Below are positions 7,223 through 13,577 of a DNA stretch of 13,577 nt, piece after piece; within the stretch, counting starts at the first letter, position 1; every line of letters starts with the position of its first letter. Location: assembly GCA_045660565.1 (NCBI GenBank), contig JAZRDX010000047.1, positions 1-13,577 on the forward strand, given 5' to 3'. Origin of the DNA: SIG673 sp045660565 (GTDB lineage: Bacteria > Bacillota > Clostridia > Oscillospirales > CAG-272). The notes under the pieces were generated by a model that saw only the letters and a list, made by a program, of their open reading frames with translations, did not search any database and was not told where the DNA came from. The translations under genes were made by a program, and so were the position numbers.

Positions 7223-8293
7223 ATGATAGAGCTTACCGAAAGAGAAAGAATACTCCGCACCTACAAGCACCGGGAGGTTGACCGTATTCCTATGGTTGAT
7301 TCCGCTTGGGCAGGTACGCAGAAAAGATGGTATAAAGAAGGCCTTCCGGCAGGTGTTCCGTGGGAAAGGTATTTCGGGTTTGACCGACCTGCGGTAATTA
7401 AGCCCGATAACTCTCCGCGATTTGAACACAAGATACTCGAAGAAAATGAAAGATATAAAATAGAAACTACGCCGTGGGGGACTACTCAAAAGGTGTTTAA
7501 TCAGCTTGACAGCACCCCCGAAGCACTTGATTTCTACTACAAAACTCCCGAAAAATGGGAGGAAGCCAAAAAGGCTATGCTTACCTATCATGACGACCGT
7601 ATTCCGTGGAAGCTTCTTGAAAGAGACTACTCAAAATGGAAGGCGGACGGCAGATTTACTCAGCTTGTCGTCTGGTTCGGCTTTGACGTGGCGCACACGC
7701 GTCTTACCGGAACGGAAAATATGCTTATCAGTATGTATGACGAGCCGGAGTGGGTAACCGATATTTTTGATACCTACCTTAACACATCTCTTGACCTTTG
7801 TCAGAAAATCCTTGATGCCGGGTATGAGTTTGACGGAATATTCTGGTATGACGATATGGGGTATAAAGGCTCTCCGTTCTTTTCTCCGTCTGCTTACCGT
7901 GAGCTTTTAAAGCCGTTTCACAAAAAGGCGGTTGACTGGGCGCATGAGCGAGGAATGGTTGCCGAGCTTCACTCCTGCGGATTTATAGAGCCGCTTCTGC
8001 CCGATATACTTGAAACGGGTGTCGATATGCTAAATCCTCTTGAGGTTAAGGCGGGAATGGACCCGTTTAAGCTAAAAAAGGAGTACGGGGATAAGCTTGC
8101 GTTTCACGGCGGAATAAACGCTCAGCTCTGGGATAACATCGAGCTTGTAAAAGCGGAGATGGAGCGGATAATTCCCGCAATGAAGGAAGGAGGGGGATAC
8201 ATTTTTGCATCCGACCACTCTATCCCGAACTCGGTTTCCTTTGAGAATATGAAGGAGATCGCCGCTCTTGCTCATAGGCTTGGGAAATACTGA
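7223..8293 (+). CDS. UroD-superfamily protein, candidate corrinoid methyltransferase (paralogue 3)
   Basis: This 356-residue UroD-fold protein has the canonical N-terminus RERILRTYKHREVDRIP (7-23). The metal strand carries His250-S-Cys252, as in MtaA/MtbA-type enzymes, but the third ligand position is His332 (FASDHSIP) in place of Cys, giving a His/Cys/His set. GLEVDG-type haem-pathway features are not seen, so true HemE is unlikely. The ATG has a GGAG at 7210-7213. It follows paralogue 2 by 50 bp and precedes the MtaA-like gene, all in one direction. By analogy with acetogen demethylase systems in which UroD-family enzymes act as substrate:corrinoid methyltransferase (MT1), it could load the corrinoid domain encoded upstream. 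That is inference; the substrate is unknown. Confidence 0.88.
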   Translation: MIELTERERILRTYKHREVDRIPMVDSAWAGTQKRWYKEGLPAGVPWERYFGFDRPAVIKPDNSPRFEHKILEENERYKIETTPWGTTQKVFNQLDSTPEALDFYYKTPEKWEEAKKAMLTYHDDRIPWKLLERDYSKWKADGRFTQLVVWFGFDVAHTRLTGTENMLISMYDEPEWVTDIFDTYLNTSLDLCQKILDAGYEFDGIFWYDDMGYKGSPFFSPSAYRELLKPFHKKAVDWAHERGMVAELHSCGFIEPLLPDILETGVDMLNPLEVKAGMDPFKLKKEYGDKLAFHGGINAQLWDNIELVKAEMERIIPAMKEGGGYIFASDHSIPNSVSFENMKEIAALAHRLGKY

Positions 8294-8349
8294 TTTAAAA
8301 TTAATTTAATGAAAATATCAGAAAAAATATAATATAATTGGAGAACGTT

Positions 8350-9363
8350 ATGAAAAGAAATATGAAATTATGGATGAGTGAGTTATACGGTGTACAGTCG
8401 AAAAAGGCTCTTCCGGTGCTGTCGTTTCCGTGTATAAGTCTTCTCGGGATAACAGTACGCGAGCTTATCTCCGACAGCGAGCTTCAGGCTAAGGGAATGA
8501 AGGCTGTTGCAGACAGAACCGATGCCGCGGCGGCGGTAAGCTTTATGGACCTTTCGGTTGAGGCGGAGTGCTTTGGCGCGACAATAAGCGTTTCGGATGA
8601 CGAGGTTCCGACCGTAAAGGGAAGAATTGTAAATGACGAAAACGAGGCGGACGCTCTTGCTGTTCCTCCTATCGGAAGCGGAAGAACGAATATTTACATT
8701 GACGCGATAAAAAAGGCTTCCGAGCTTATAACCGACCGTCCCGTTCTTGCGGGAATGATAGGTCCGTTTTCACTTGCGGCGCGCCTTCTTGACGTTTCCG
8801 AGATAATGATGGACTGCTACGACGAGCCGGATATGGTTCATACCGTAATGAAAAAGGCAACCGCGTTCCTTATCGAATACGCAAAGGCGTATAAGGCGGC
8901 GGGAGCAAACGGTATAGTTATGGCGGAGCCTGTTTCGGGGCTTCTTTCTCCCGCGCTTGAAGAAGAATTTTCCTCTCCTTACGTTAAAGAGATAGTTGAT
9001 GCGGTTCAGGACGACGAATTTATCGTTATTTACCATAACTGCGGTGATAACGTTCCGCGTATGCTTGATTCGATACTTAGCACTGGCTCGGCGGCTTACC
9101 ACTTCGGTAACGCAGTCGATATGGAAAATGATATTATTCCGAAGGTTCCGAGCGAAACGATAGTTATGGGTAACATTGACCCAGCCGGGGTTTTACGTAT
9201 GGGAACTCCCGAAACGGTAAAGGCGGAGACTACGGCTCTGCTTACACGTTGCTCGAAATATCCGAACTTCGTTCTTTCCTCCGGATGCGATATTCCTCCG
9301 CTTACTCCGTGGGAGAATATCGATGCGTTTTTCCAAGCGAGGGATGAGTTTTATGGAAAATAA
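8350..9363 (+). CDS. MtaA/MtbA-like methylcorrinoid:acceptor methyltransferase (UroD superfamily)
   Basis: This 337-residue protein is the only one of the four UroD-fold enzymes with the complete zinc motif of methylcobamide methyltransferases: His229-N-Cys231 (IYHNCGDNVP) and Cys313 (SSGCDIPPLTPWENI). It also has the MAEPVSGLLSP strand (191-201). In methanogens such enzymes (MtaA, MtbA) move the methyl group from the corrinoid protein to coenzyme M. In a Clostridia-type cell the acceptor is more likely tetrahydrofolate or another thiol or pterin (inference). I chose ATG 8350 because GGAG (8340-8343) sits six bases upstream; an in-frame TTG at 8338 lacks such a site. Its last codons overlap the DUF2284 start by 11 bases, indicating translational coupling. 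Likely the MT2 step of the proposed pathway. Confidence 0.9.
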   Translation: MKRNMKLWMSELYGVQSKKALPVLSFPCISLLGITVRELISDSELQAKGMKAVADRTDAAAAVSFMDLSVEAECFGATISVSDDEVPTVKGRIVNDENEADALAVPPIGSGRTNIYIDAIKKASELITDRPVLAGMIGPFSLAARLLDVSEIMMDCYDEPDMVHTVMKKATAFLIEYAKAYKAAGANGIVMAEPVSGLLSPALEEEFSSPYVKEIVDAVQDDEFIVIYHNCGDNVPRMLDSILSTGSAAYHFGNAVDMENDIIPKVPSETIVMGNIDPAGVLRMGTPETVKAETTALLTRCSKYPNFVLSSGCDIPPLTPWENIDAFFQARDEFYGK

Positions 9364-9913
9364 AGAAGTTGTATTCAAAAAGCTGTCTGACGCAGCGATA
9401 GCGCTTGGTGCTTTCAAGGCAAACGTAATTGAGGCAAAAGAAATAGTAACCGATAAAATTTTCAGAGAAATATGTCTTTCTAATTCCTGCGGAATGTGCG
9501 GAAAATGCTATATGTGTCCGCCTGACCTTGGTGATATAGATGAGCTTATGAGCAGCATAAAGGAGTACGACTACGCGCTTGTTTATCAGACGGTTTCAGA
9601 GCTTGAGGACAGCTTTGACTTTGAGGGAATGGTAGAGGCAAAAAAGGCGTTTTACCCTGTATCGCAGTCGCTTCGCAAGGTGTTTGGCGAGTTAAAGCCC
9701 GCAAAGGTACTGCATCTCGGCGCCGGTGGTTGCGGAGTATGCAAAAAGTGCGCTAAAGCTACAAACGAGCCTTGTCGCTTCCCCGAGCTTGCTATGGCAT
9801 CGCTTGAAGGGTACGGAGTTAACGTATCCGATCTTGCAAAGGCGGCGGGAATGAAATACATAAACGGACAGAATACCGTTACCTATTTCGGTGCTGTTCT
9901 GTTCAGTATATAA
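9353..9913 (+). CDS. DUF2284 family cysteine-rich, predicted metal-binding protein
   Basis: This 186-residue protein matches the DUF2284 pattern. A first Cys block (Cys41, 46, 49, 52, 55; CGMCGKCYMCPP) and a second block (Cys127, 130, 133, 141; CGVCKKC...PCRFPELAMAS) together give nine cysteines, suited to one or two iron-sulfur clusters or other metals. The reaction of the family is not established. Proteins of this kind occur near corrinoid/UroD methyltransferase genes, which fits here: its ATG lies inside the last codons of the MtaA-like gene, and the operon terminator follows. A redox or corrinoid-reactivation role is a guess worth noting because no RamA/RACE-type activator is visible in the window. 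ATG 9353 is preceded by a GAGGGATGAG stretch. An in-frame ATG at 9344 is possible but poorly spaced. Confidence 0.85.
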   Translation: MENKEVVFKKLSDAAIALGAFKANVIEAKEIVTDKIFREICLSNSCGMCGKCYMCPPDLGDIDELMSSIKEYDYALVYQTVSELEDSFDFEGMVEAKKAFYPVSQSLRKVFGELKPAKVLHLGAGGCGVCKKCAKATNEPCRFPELAMASLEGYGVNVSDLAKAAGMKYINGQNTVTYFGAVLFSI

Positions 9914-9927
9914 AAGTAAATGGATAA

Positions 9928-9960
9928 AAAAAGACTGTTCTTATCGCGAACAGTCTTTTT
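9928..9960 (+). terminator. Intrinsic terminator of the UroD/DUF2284 operon
   Basis: AAAAAGACTGTTC (9928-9940), a 7-nt loop and GAACAGTCTTTTT (9948-9960) form a perfect 13-bp stem that runs into a T-tract. It lies 14 bp after the DUF2284 stop codon. Its symmetric A/T flanks could also act on transcription from the other side. Confidence 0.92.
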
Positions 9961-10000
9961 TATATACGAAAACTTTTCTTTAACAAAGATTGTTTTCAAA

Positions 10001-10036
10001 GCAGGTTTAACTTTGGTTTTACGCCTGCCTCTTTTT
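10001..10036 (+). terminator. Second hairpin with T-tract, possible back-up terminator
   Basis: GCAGGTTTAA (10001-10010) and TTACGCCTGC (10019-10028) pair with one mismatch and one G-T wobble around an 8-nt loop, followed by CTCTTTTTT. It follows the main operon terminator by about 40 bp and lies before the tRNA terminator. Apart from these hairpins I see no gene between 9914 and 10078. Confidence 0.45.
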
Positions 10037-10078
10037 TCAAAAACACAAAGATTTGGTTAGTAAAAAAGAGTGAAGAAC

Positions 10079-10104
10079 AAAAAACCGCCTTCTTGCGAAA
10101 GCGG
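10079..10104 (-). terminator. Intrinsic terminator of tRNA-Lys
   Basis: On the minus strand, CCGCTTTC, a GCAA tetraloop and GAAGGCGG form an 8-bp stem (plus-strand 10085-10104) with one wobble pair. Six T residues follow (plus-strand A-run 10079-10084). It starts nine bases after the tRNA 3' CCA. Confidence 0.88.
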
Positions 10105-10112
10105 ATTTTGTT

Positions 10113-10188
10113 TGGTGCACCTTCAGGGACTCGAACCCTGGACCCACTGATTAAGAGTCAGTTGCTCTACCAGCTGAGCTAAAGGTGC
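10113..10188 (-). tRNA. tRNA-Lys (anticodon CTT, CCA encoded)
   Basis: The minus strand folds into a complete 76-nt cloverleaf. The acceptor is GCACCTT/AAGGTGC, the D arm is GCTC-AGCTGGTA-GAGC, and the anticodon stem ACTGA/TCAGT has loop CTCTTAA. The variable loop is GGGTC and the T arm CAGGG-TTCGAGT-CCCTG, ending with discriminator A and a genome-encoded CCA. The anticodon at loop positions 3-5 is CTT, reading AAG (Lys). It has its own promoter and terminator, so it is an independent unit. Confidence 0.97.
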
Positions 10189-10219
10189 GGATAAATCTTA
10201 GGATTTACCAACATAAAAT

Positions 10220-10248
10220 AGTATAACACATTTACTTAAAAAAGTCAA
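10220..10248 (-). promoter_or_regulatory. Promoter of tRNA-Lys
   Basis: On the minus strand, TTGACT (plus-strand AGTCAA, 10243-10248), a 17-bp spacer and TATACT (plus-strand AGTATA, 10220-10225) lie about 32 bp before the mature tRNA 5' end. This is the expected layout for a single tRNA gene. Confidence 0.85.
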
Positions 10249-10298
10249 TATGATACAGATGTTAAAAATAAACTTATAAATGTTAAATATTAACAATG

Positions 10299-11171
10299 TT
10301 ATATATGCTCGCTAAGAGTTATCATGGAATAGGCAAGACTAATCGGCTTTTCCTTGTTTTCAAAATAGTTATAAGCTATGTCCTCAACGCGCACTCTGTC
10401 TCTTTTTATTTTATTCCCTTTTATATACGCGTCAACGAATTGTTGATACTGTTCGGTGCAGTTATAGCTTAGCTGAAGCGCCTCGGTACATTTTTCGCTG
10501 TCCCTTATTATATCGGAGTTTCCGAAATAGGTATGAGAACATACCATTGTAGATATTTCAAGATTATTCGTGAGGTCCTTCAGTGTGTTTTTATAGCTTT
10601 TCAGGTTGTTGTAATACGCTATTCCCGTGCGCTTTGTTCCGTCGCACTGGACAGCATCTCCCGAAATAAGGGTTTTACTTTCAATGTGGTACCAGCATAC
10701 GCAGTCGTCGTCGTGTCCGGGCGCGGCAATCGGATATAACTCGTTGAAAATTATATTTTCTTCGTTTGCAAGTCCGTCCGCAAGTATTCCGCGTATCTCA
10801 CGGAAGGGAAGATCGTAGTCCGGATAAAGGTTACACGCCTTGGCGAGATAGTAGGTCGGGTTTTTCAGCTTTTCCGCCTGTTTTCCGTAAGCCATTATTC
10901 TTGCCGACGGCGAAAGGAGACCGCGGAGCTTATGCGCTCCGCCGATATTTTCCGGGTGGCAGTGAGTGAAAAGCACGTAGTCTATATTTTTAATGGAATA
11001 GCCAATTTCCTTAAGCGCAGGTACGAGACATTCGGTTACAACGCTGTCAGACGCTCCGCAGTCGATAAGAAACTTGCTTTTGCCGACAACTAACGTTATT
11101 CCGCCGCCAAATGTGTTTCCGATAGGGCTTAAATGGTATACGTACTGATTTATTTTCTCAAAGCCTTTCAT
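10299..11171 (-). CDS. Metallo-beta-lactamase-fold protein with a modified metal motif
   Basis: This 290-residue MBL-fold protein begins with the usual first strands (FLIDCGAS, about 34-41). The metal motif reads T-H70-C-H72-P-E74-N75-IGGA, where the family normally has H-x-H-x-D-H. Downstream metal residues remain: H153 in APGHDDD, D172 in SGDAVQ and H213 in CSHTYF. Site 1 (H70, H72, H153) is thus intact, while the Asp/His that supply site 2 are Glu and Asn. This suggests a mononuclear enzyme, a different metal, or altered chemistry. Residues about 214-290 form a helical C-terminal cap. The ATG follows GAAAGGAA. It is the last gene of a four-gene minus-strand run. No T-rich hairpin follows; only an AT-rich TGTTAA/TTAACA inverted repeat at 10281-10295 is seen. 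The substrate is unknown. Confidence 0.9.
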   Translation of the reverse strand: MKGFEKINQYVYHLSPIGNTFGGGITLVVGKSKFLIDCGASDSVVTECLVPALKEIGYSIKNIDYVLFTHCHPENIGGAHKLRGLLSPSARIMAYGKQAEKLKNPTYYLAKACNLYPDYDLPFREIRGILADGLANEENIIFNELYPIAAPGHDDDCVCWYHIESKTLISGDAVQCDGTKRTGIAYYNNLKSYKNTLKDLTNNLEISTMVCSHTYFGNSDIIRDSEKCTEALQLSYNCTEQYQQFVDAYIKGNKIKRDRVRVEDIAYNYFENKEKPISLAYSMITLSEHI

Positions 11172-11255
11172 AGTTTTTCCTTTCTTTAGTGAAATCTTAT
11201 CTCTCCGTCAAGGGAGACGTGCGTGTTGTTTCAAAATTCGGGGTAACGCGGAAAG

Positions 11256-12155
11256 TTAAAAGCAGTTAATAATAAGCAGACCGGCAAAAATCATAGCCGT
11301 TCCTATTATACATTTCAGCGTAAGCTTTTCTTTAAAGAATACCGCTGACATCACAACGGATAAAATAAGAGCTATTCCCTGTACGCAGGGGTAGAGGATA
11401 GCCGAGGGAACTGTTATCGCCGCCATTGTTTTAAAGAAGGAGTTAAGGAAAAGACATACCGACATTACCGAAACGTAAAGGCTTATCTTTCCGAGCGCTT
11501 TCTTATTTTCGCCGTCCTTTTTCTCCTTTGAAGTAAAGGAAAGAATTACGAAAAGAATAAGAAGGGTGATAGAGGAGAAAAGGTAGGTGTAGAAGTTATA
11601 TACGTAAACGTTTTTTTCAGCGTTATGGTAAACGAACATCTTCTGCGAAAAATCGCAAAGTCCGTTAGCAACTCCAAAGCCAAGAAGCGTTAAAAGTGTG
11701 CCGATGCTGAGTTTTGTTTTTATTGAGTTGTTGTACGAGCAAAGAATAACCGTAGCTGTAAGCAGAATAACAAATCCTATTATCTGATTTATTTTTATTT
11801 TCTCATCGTACAGTATAAGAGAGCTTATGGTCGGAACGAGTACGCTGAGCACCGCAAAAACGTCAAGTATTATATATGCGCTTTGTTTTACCGCAAGCAG
11901 CCAGAATATAACGGTAAAGGATATGGATACGCCTGCAAGAATTGTAATTAAAATCGTACCCGTGTCAACCTTAAGTGCGCCTACTCCGGATGTAAAGAGA
12001 ATGATACCGAAGCCTATAACGATACAAAGAATCATTCGGAGCGTGTTCGACAGAACCGCGTCCTTTGTTCCTTTAACGTGAGCGCTGAGTTTTTTTCCGC
12101 AGTAGCCTTTTCCCGCCCCGGCAAGATTTGAAAGTAATAAATATATGTATCCCAT
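11256..12155 (-). CDS. DMT-superfamily permease (EamA-type), substrate unknown
   Basis: This 299-residue, very hydrophobic protein has about ten predicted helices in two halves of similar size, separated near residue 145-150. This is the layout of EamA/drug-metabolite transporter permeases. Characteristic stretches are the end of the fourth helix (VLVPTISSLILYDEKIKINQIIG, about 105-127) and its counterpart in the second half (AVFFKEKLTLKCIIGTAMIFAGLLI). The latter is the repeated E-K-(I/L) loop seen before the last helix of each EamA half. No catalytic domain is attached. The ATG has an AGGA-like site upstream. It starts 24 bp after the esterase stop codon and lies 84 bp before the MBL-fold gene in the same direction, so co-transcription is likely. 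It could export or import a small metabolite handled by the neighbouring hydrolases (inference). Confidence 0.88.
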   Translation of the reverse strand: MGYIYLLLSNLAGAGKGYCGKKLSAHVKGTKDAVLSNTLRMILCIVIGFGIILFTSGVGALKVDTGTILITILAGVSISFTVIFWLLAVKQSAYIILDVFAVLSVLVPTISSLILYDEKIKINQIIGFVILLTATVILCSYNNSIKTKLSIGTLLTLLGFGVANGLCDFSQKMFVYHNAEKNVYVYNFYTYLFSSITLLILFVILSFTSKEKKDGENKKALGKISLYVSVMSVCLFLNSFFKTMAAITVPSAILYPCVQGIALILSVVMSAVFFKEKLTLKCIIGTAMIFAGLLIINCF

Positions 12156-12179
12156 TTTTCCAGTCCTAATTTTAAGTTT

Positions 12180-12929
12180 TTACAGTTTTTCGAGCTCCGT
12201 TCTTTCGAGGTCGTCGTTCGCGGTATCGGCTAAAGCTATATTCTTTTCGAGCTGCTTAAAAGCTTCATAGTATCGAACCCCGAAGGTGAGGAGAGATTTT
12301 GCGTTAAAATGCAGATTGTCGCCGTTAGGGGTTAAGCCTTCGGCTGAAGCAAAGCCCGTCATAGGGTTTTCAACGGCGATTTTTTGCAGAGTTTTATTTA
12401 TTGCCGAGTAGTTTACGTAGTGCGGCTCCGCAGTGCGCAGCGGAAGAAAATCTCCGAGTCCGCCGAGCAGGAACGGTACGTTTTCAAGACCGAGCTGCTT
12501 ACGGAATGCAGCCATTATCTTTAAGAATTTTTCCTCGTAAAGCATATAGCGGTCGTCGGGGCAGTCTCCCTCTCCCTGATGCCATAAAACGGCGACTATC
12601 TGAGAGCTTCTCTCCGCAAGACGGGCGTTATTAACCGCGTTATCGAAAAGCACGCCGCCCTCCGCCCATTGGTCGAGAGTGGTGCCGCCGTCGGCACAGG
12701 GAATAAGTCCGACATTTACGTCGGGATGTGCCTTAGAGTATTCGTAGGCAAAGCTTTCGGCAAGGCAAACTCCCGAAAAAGGTCTGTCGGGGTTTACCGG
12801 GCGGTAAATGCCCTGCCACCTGCCGTTTCTCAGCACAAAAATCTTATCGTTTTTTTCAAGCGGAACATCATTTGGGTTGCCCCTGCCCGCCATGTTTGAC
12901 TGTCCTATAAGTAAAATCGAATGTGTCAT
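12180..12929 (-). CDS. SGNH-fold carbohydrate esterase, sialate-O-acetylesterase-like
   Basis: This 249-residue hydrolase resembles the PF03629-type (DUF303) carbohydrate esterase family. Block I is LLIGQSNMAGRG with nucleophile Ser11. The central LWHQGEGD (about 115-122) is the family's conserved H-Q-G-E block, and DNLHFNA carries Asp204 and His207, completing the triad. Members remove O-acetyl groups from sialic acids or plant polysaccharide sugars. No signal peptide is seen, so it probably acts in the cytoplasm on imported, acetylated sugars. I chose ATG 12929 because AGGAA is seven bases upstream; an in-frame TTG at 12933-12935 is too close to that site. Upstream is an MBL-fold hydrolase (66 bp away) and downstream a permease. 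The exact ester is not deducible. Confidence 0.9.
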   Translation of the reverse strand: MTHSILLIGQSNMAGRGNPNDVPLEKNDKIFVLRNGRWQGIYRPVNPDRPFSGVCLAESFAYEYSKAHPDVNVGLIPCADGGTTLDQWAEGGVLFDNAVNNARLAERSSQIVAVLWHQGEGDCPDDRYMLYEEKFLKIMAAFRKQLGLENVPFLLGGLGDFLPLRTAEPHYVNYSAINKTLQKIAVENPMTGFASAEGLTPNGDNLHFNAKSLLTFGVRYYEAFKQLEKNIALADTANDDLERTELEKL

Positions 12930-12995
12930 TTTCAAGTTCCTTTTACGTGATTATACGGAGGTAAGCTTACCGATGCAAAGCCGGAATATTATTCC

Positions 12996-13577
12996 TTAGA
13001 AGAACGTAACCTGCTTGTTGCTTTGAAATATTTCAACGTCTCCGTCGCTACATATTTTCGCATTTTGGTGAAGCTCTGAGGCGAGACTTGCCGCACCCTC
13101 GGCGTCTCCGAGTATCTCTCTGCCGTTATGTGTGAACAGCAGTCTTTTTACACCGTGGTTTACCGCGTATTCGCATACCTCGGTAACGGTATGGTGTCCT
13201 GTTTCCATAATAAGGCAGTCGCACCCGTCTCCAACAAGACGGTTAAGCTCTTCGGGGTATGATACGTCCCCCGAAAAGACGATTTTTCTACCGCCGACCT
13301 CTATAAGAAACGAGAAGGAATGGAAACCGTTTTTGCCCGTCTCGCCGAGGTGGGTGTTGTGAAACGCGGTAACGCGCAGGTTTTCGTCCTCAAATATAAG
13401 TCCGTCCTGCACCTTACGTTCGTTTATTTTAACGCACCCTCCCGCTTTGCCGCCGTAGAAGGCGATCTGTTTAATCGCTTGAAACGTCTCAGTATCGGGA
13501 AGAAAGACGTCGTAGGAGTTACCGTTTATGTGAGGCTTTTTGTAACGGGAAGCCTGCTTATGCACTGCAAAGAGCAG
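12996..13577 (-). CDS. MBL-fold metal-dependent hydrolase (5' end cut by window edge)
   Basis: The reading frame is open to the right edge, so the N-terminus, including the expected H-x-H-x-D-H motif, lies outside the window. About 190 residues are visible. FHNTH, a SGDVSYPEEL strand with the bridging Asp, METGHH and the terminal FTHNGRE fit the RNase Z-like/UlaG-like side of the metallo-beta-lactamase superfamily. The expected second-half metal ligands are present, unlike the altered motif of the other MBL protein in this run. A GTG at 13563-13565 is in frame but has no convincing Shine-Dalgarno, and the residues before it (LLFA) read like protein. It is the first visible gene of the minus-strand run that continues with the esterase. 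Substrate unknown. Confidence 0.85.
   Translation of the reverse strand: MLFAVHKQASRYKKPHINGNSYDVFLPDTETFQAIKQIAFYGGKAGGCVKINERKVQDGLIFEDENLRVTAFHNTHLGETGKNGFHSFSFLIEVGGRKIVFSGDVSYPEELNRLVGDGCDCLIMETGHHTVTEVCEYAVNHGVKRLLFTHNGREILGDAEGAASLASELHQNAKICSDGDVEIFQSNKQVTFF

Noticed and set aside
8328..8338. Two overlapping TATAAT hexamers before the MtaA-like gene, a possible internal promoter.
   Set aside because: There is no acceptable -35 at 16-18 bp, the start site would fall on or after the Shine-Dalgarno, and the stretch is simply AT-rich.
11200..11225. TCTCC/GGAGA hairpin in the gap between the permease and the second MBL gene, considered as a terminator.
   Set aside because: The stem is only about 5 bp and is not followed by a T-tract on the minus strand, so the two genes are treated as co-transcribed.

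Overview
The window looks like a chromosomal segment of an anaerobic, low-to-mid GC Firmicute, probably an uncultured gut-type Clostridia member. The evidence is purine-rich Shine-Dalgarno sites (AAGGAGG, GGAG) before most genes, textbook TTGACA/TATAAT promoters, intrinsic terminators, a tRNA-Lys with encoded CCA, and families typical of anaerobic Clostridia (corrinoid protein, UroD-fold methyltransferases, DUF2284, NSS symporter). No phage, IS, CRISPR or rRNA signal was seen, and base composition looks even by eye.

Region 1 (1-1600, +): two genes of unknown function. One is a membrane-associated protein cut by the left edge; the other is a long coiled-coil protein with a C-terminal membrane anchor. 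They end at a bidirectional terminator.

Region 2 (1611-9960) is the main interest. A sodium:neurotransmitter-symporter-family transporter (-) diverges from a regulator gene (+), with a consensus promoter for each in the 270 bp between them. The regulator is one 521-codon frame joining a complete cupin/AraC-type regulator to a complete methyltransferase corrinoid protein that retains the D-x-H-x-x-G cobalamin motif. The join runs through an AT-rich, spacer-like stretch that ends in a good internal Shine-Dalgarno and ATG. After a terminator-like hairpin come four tandem UroD-superfamily genes and a Cys-rich DUF2284 gene, spaced about 50 bp apart or overlapping, closed by a strong terminator. 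Only the last UroD gene has the full His-x-Cys...Cys zinc triad of MtaA/MtbA-type methylcorrinoid:acceptor methyltransferases; the other three have altered triads. The simplest model is a corrinoid-dependent methyl-transfer (demethylation) module. The NSS transporter would import a methylated amino compound, UroD-like MT1 enzymes would methylate the corrinoid protein, and the MtaA-like enzyme would pass the methyl group on. The regulator would be physically joined to the corrinoid carrier. No MttB/MtbB/MtaB-type methyltransferase and no corrinoid reductive activator is present in the window. The substrate cannot be read from sequence.

Region 3 (9961-10250): a second hairpin, then tRNA-Lys(CTT) on the minus strand with its own promoter and terminator.

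Region 4 (10299-13577, -): four co-directional, closely spaced genes. In transcription order these are a metallo-beta-lactamase (MBL)-fold hydrolase cut by the right edge, an SGNH sialate-O-acetylesterase-like hydrolase, a DMT/EamA-type permease, and a second MBL-fold protein whose H-x-H-x-D-H motif has become H-C-H-P-E-N. They look like one operon whose promoter lies outside the window.
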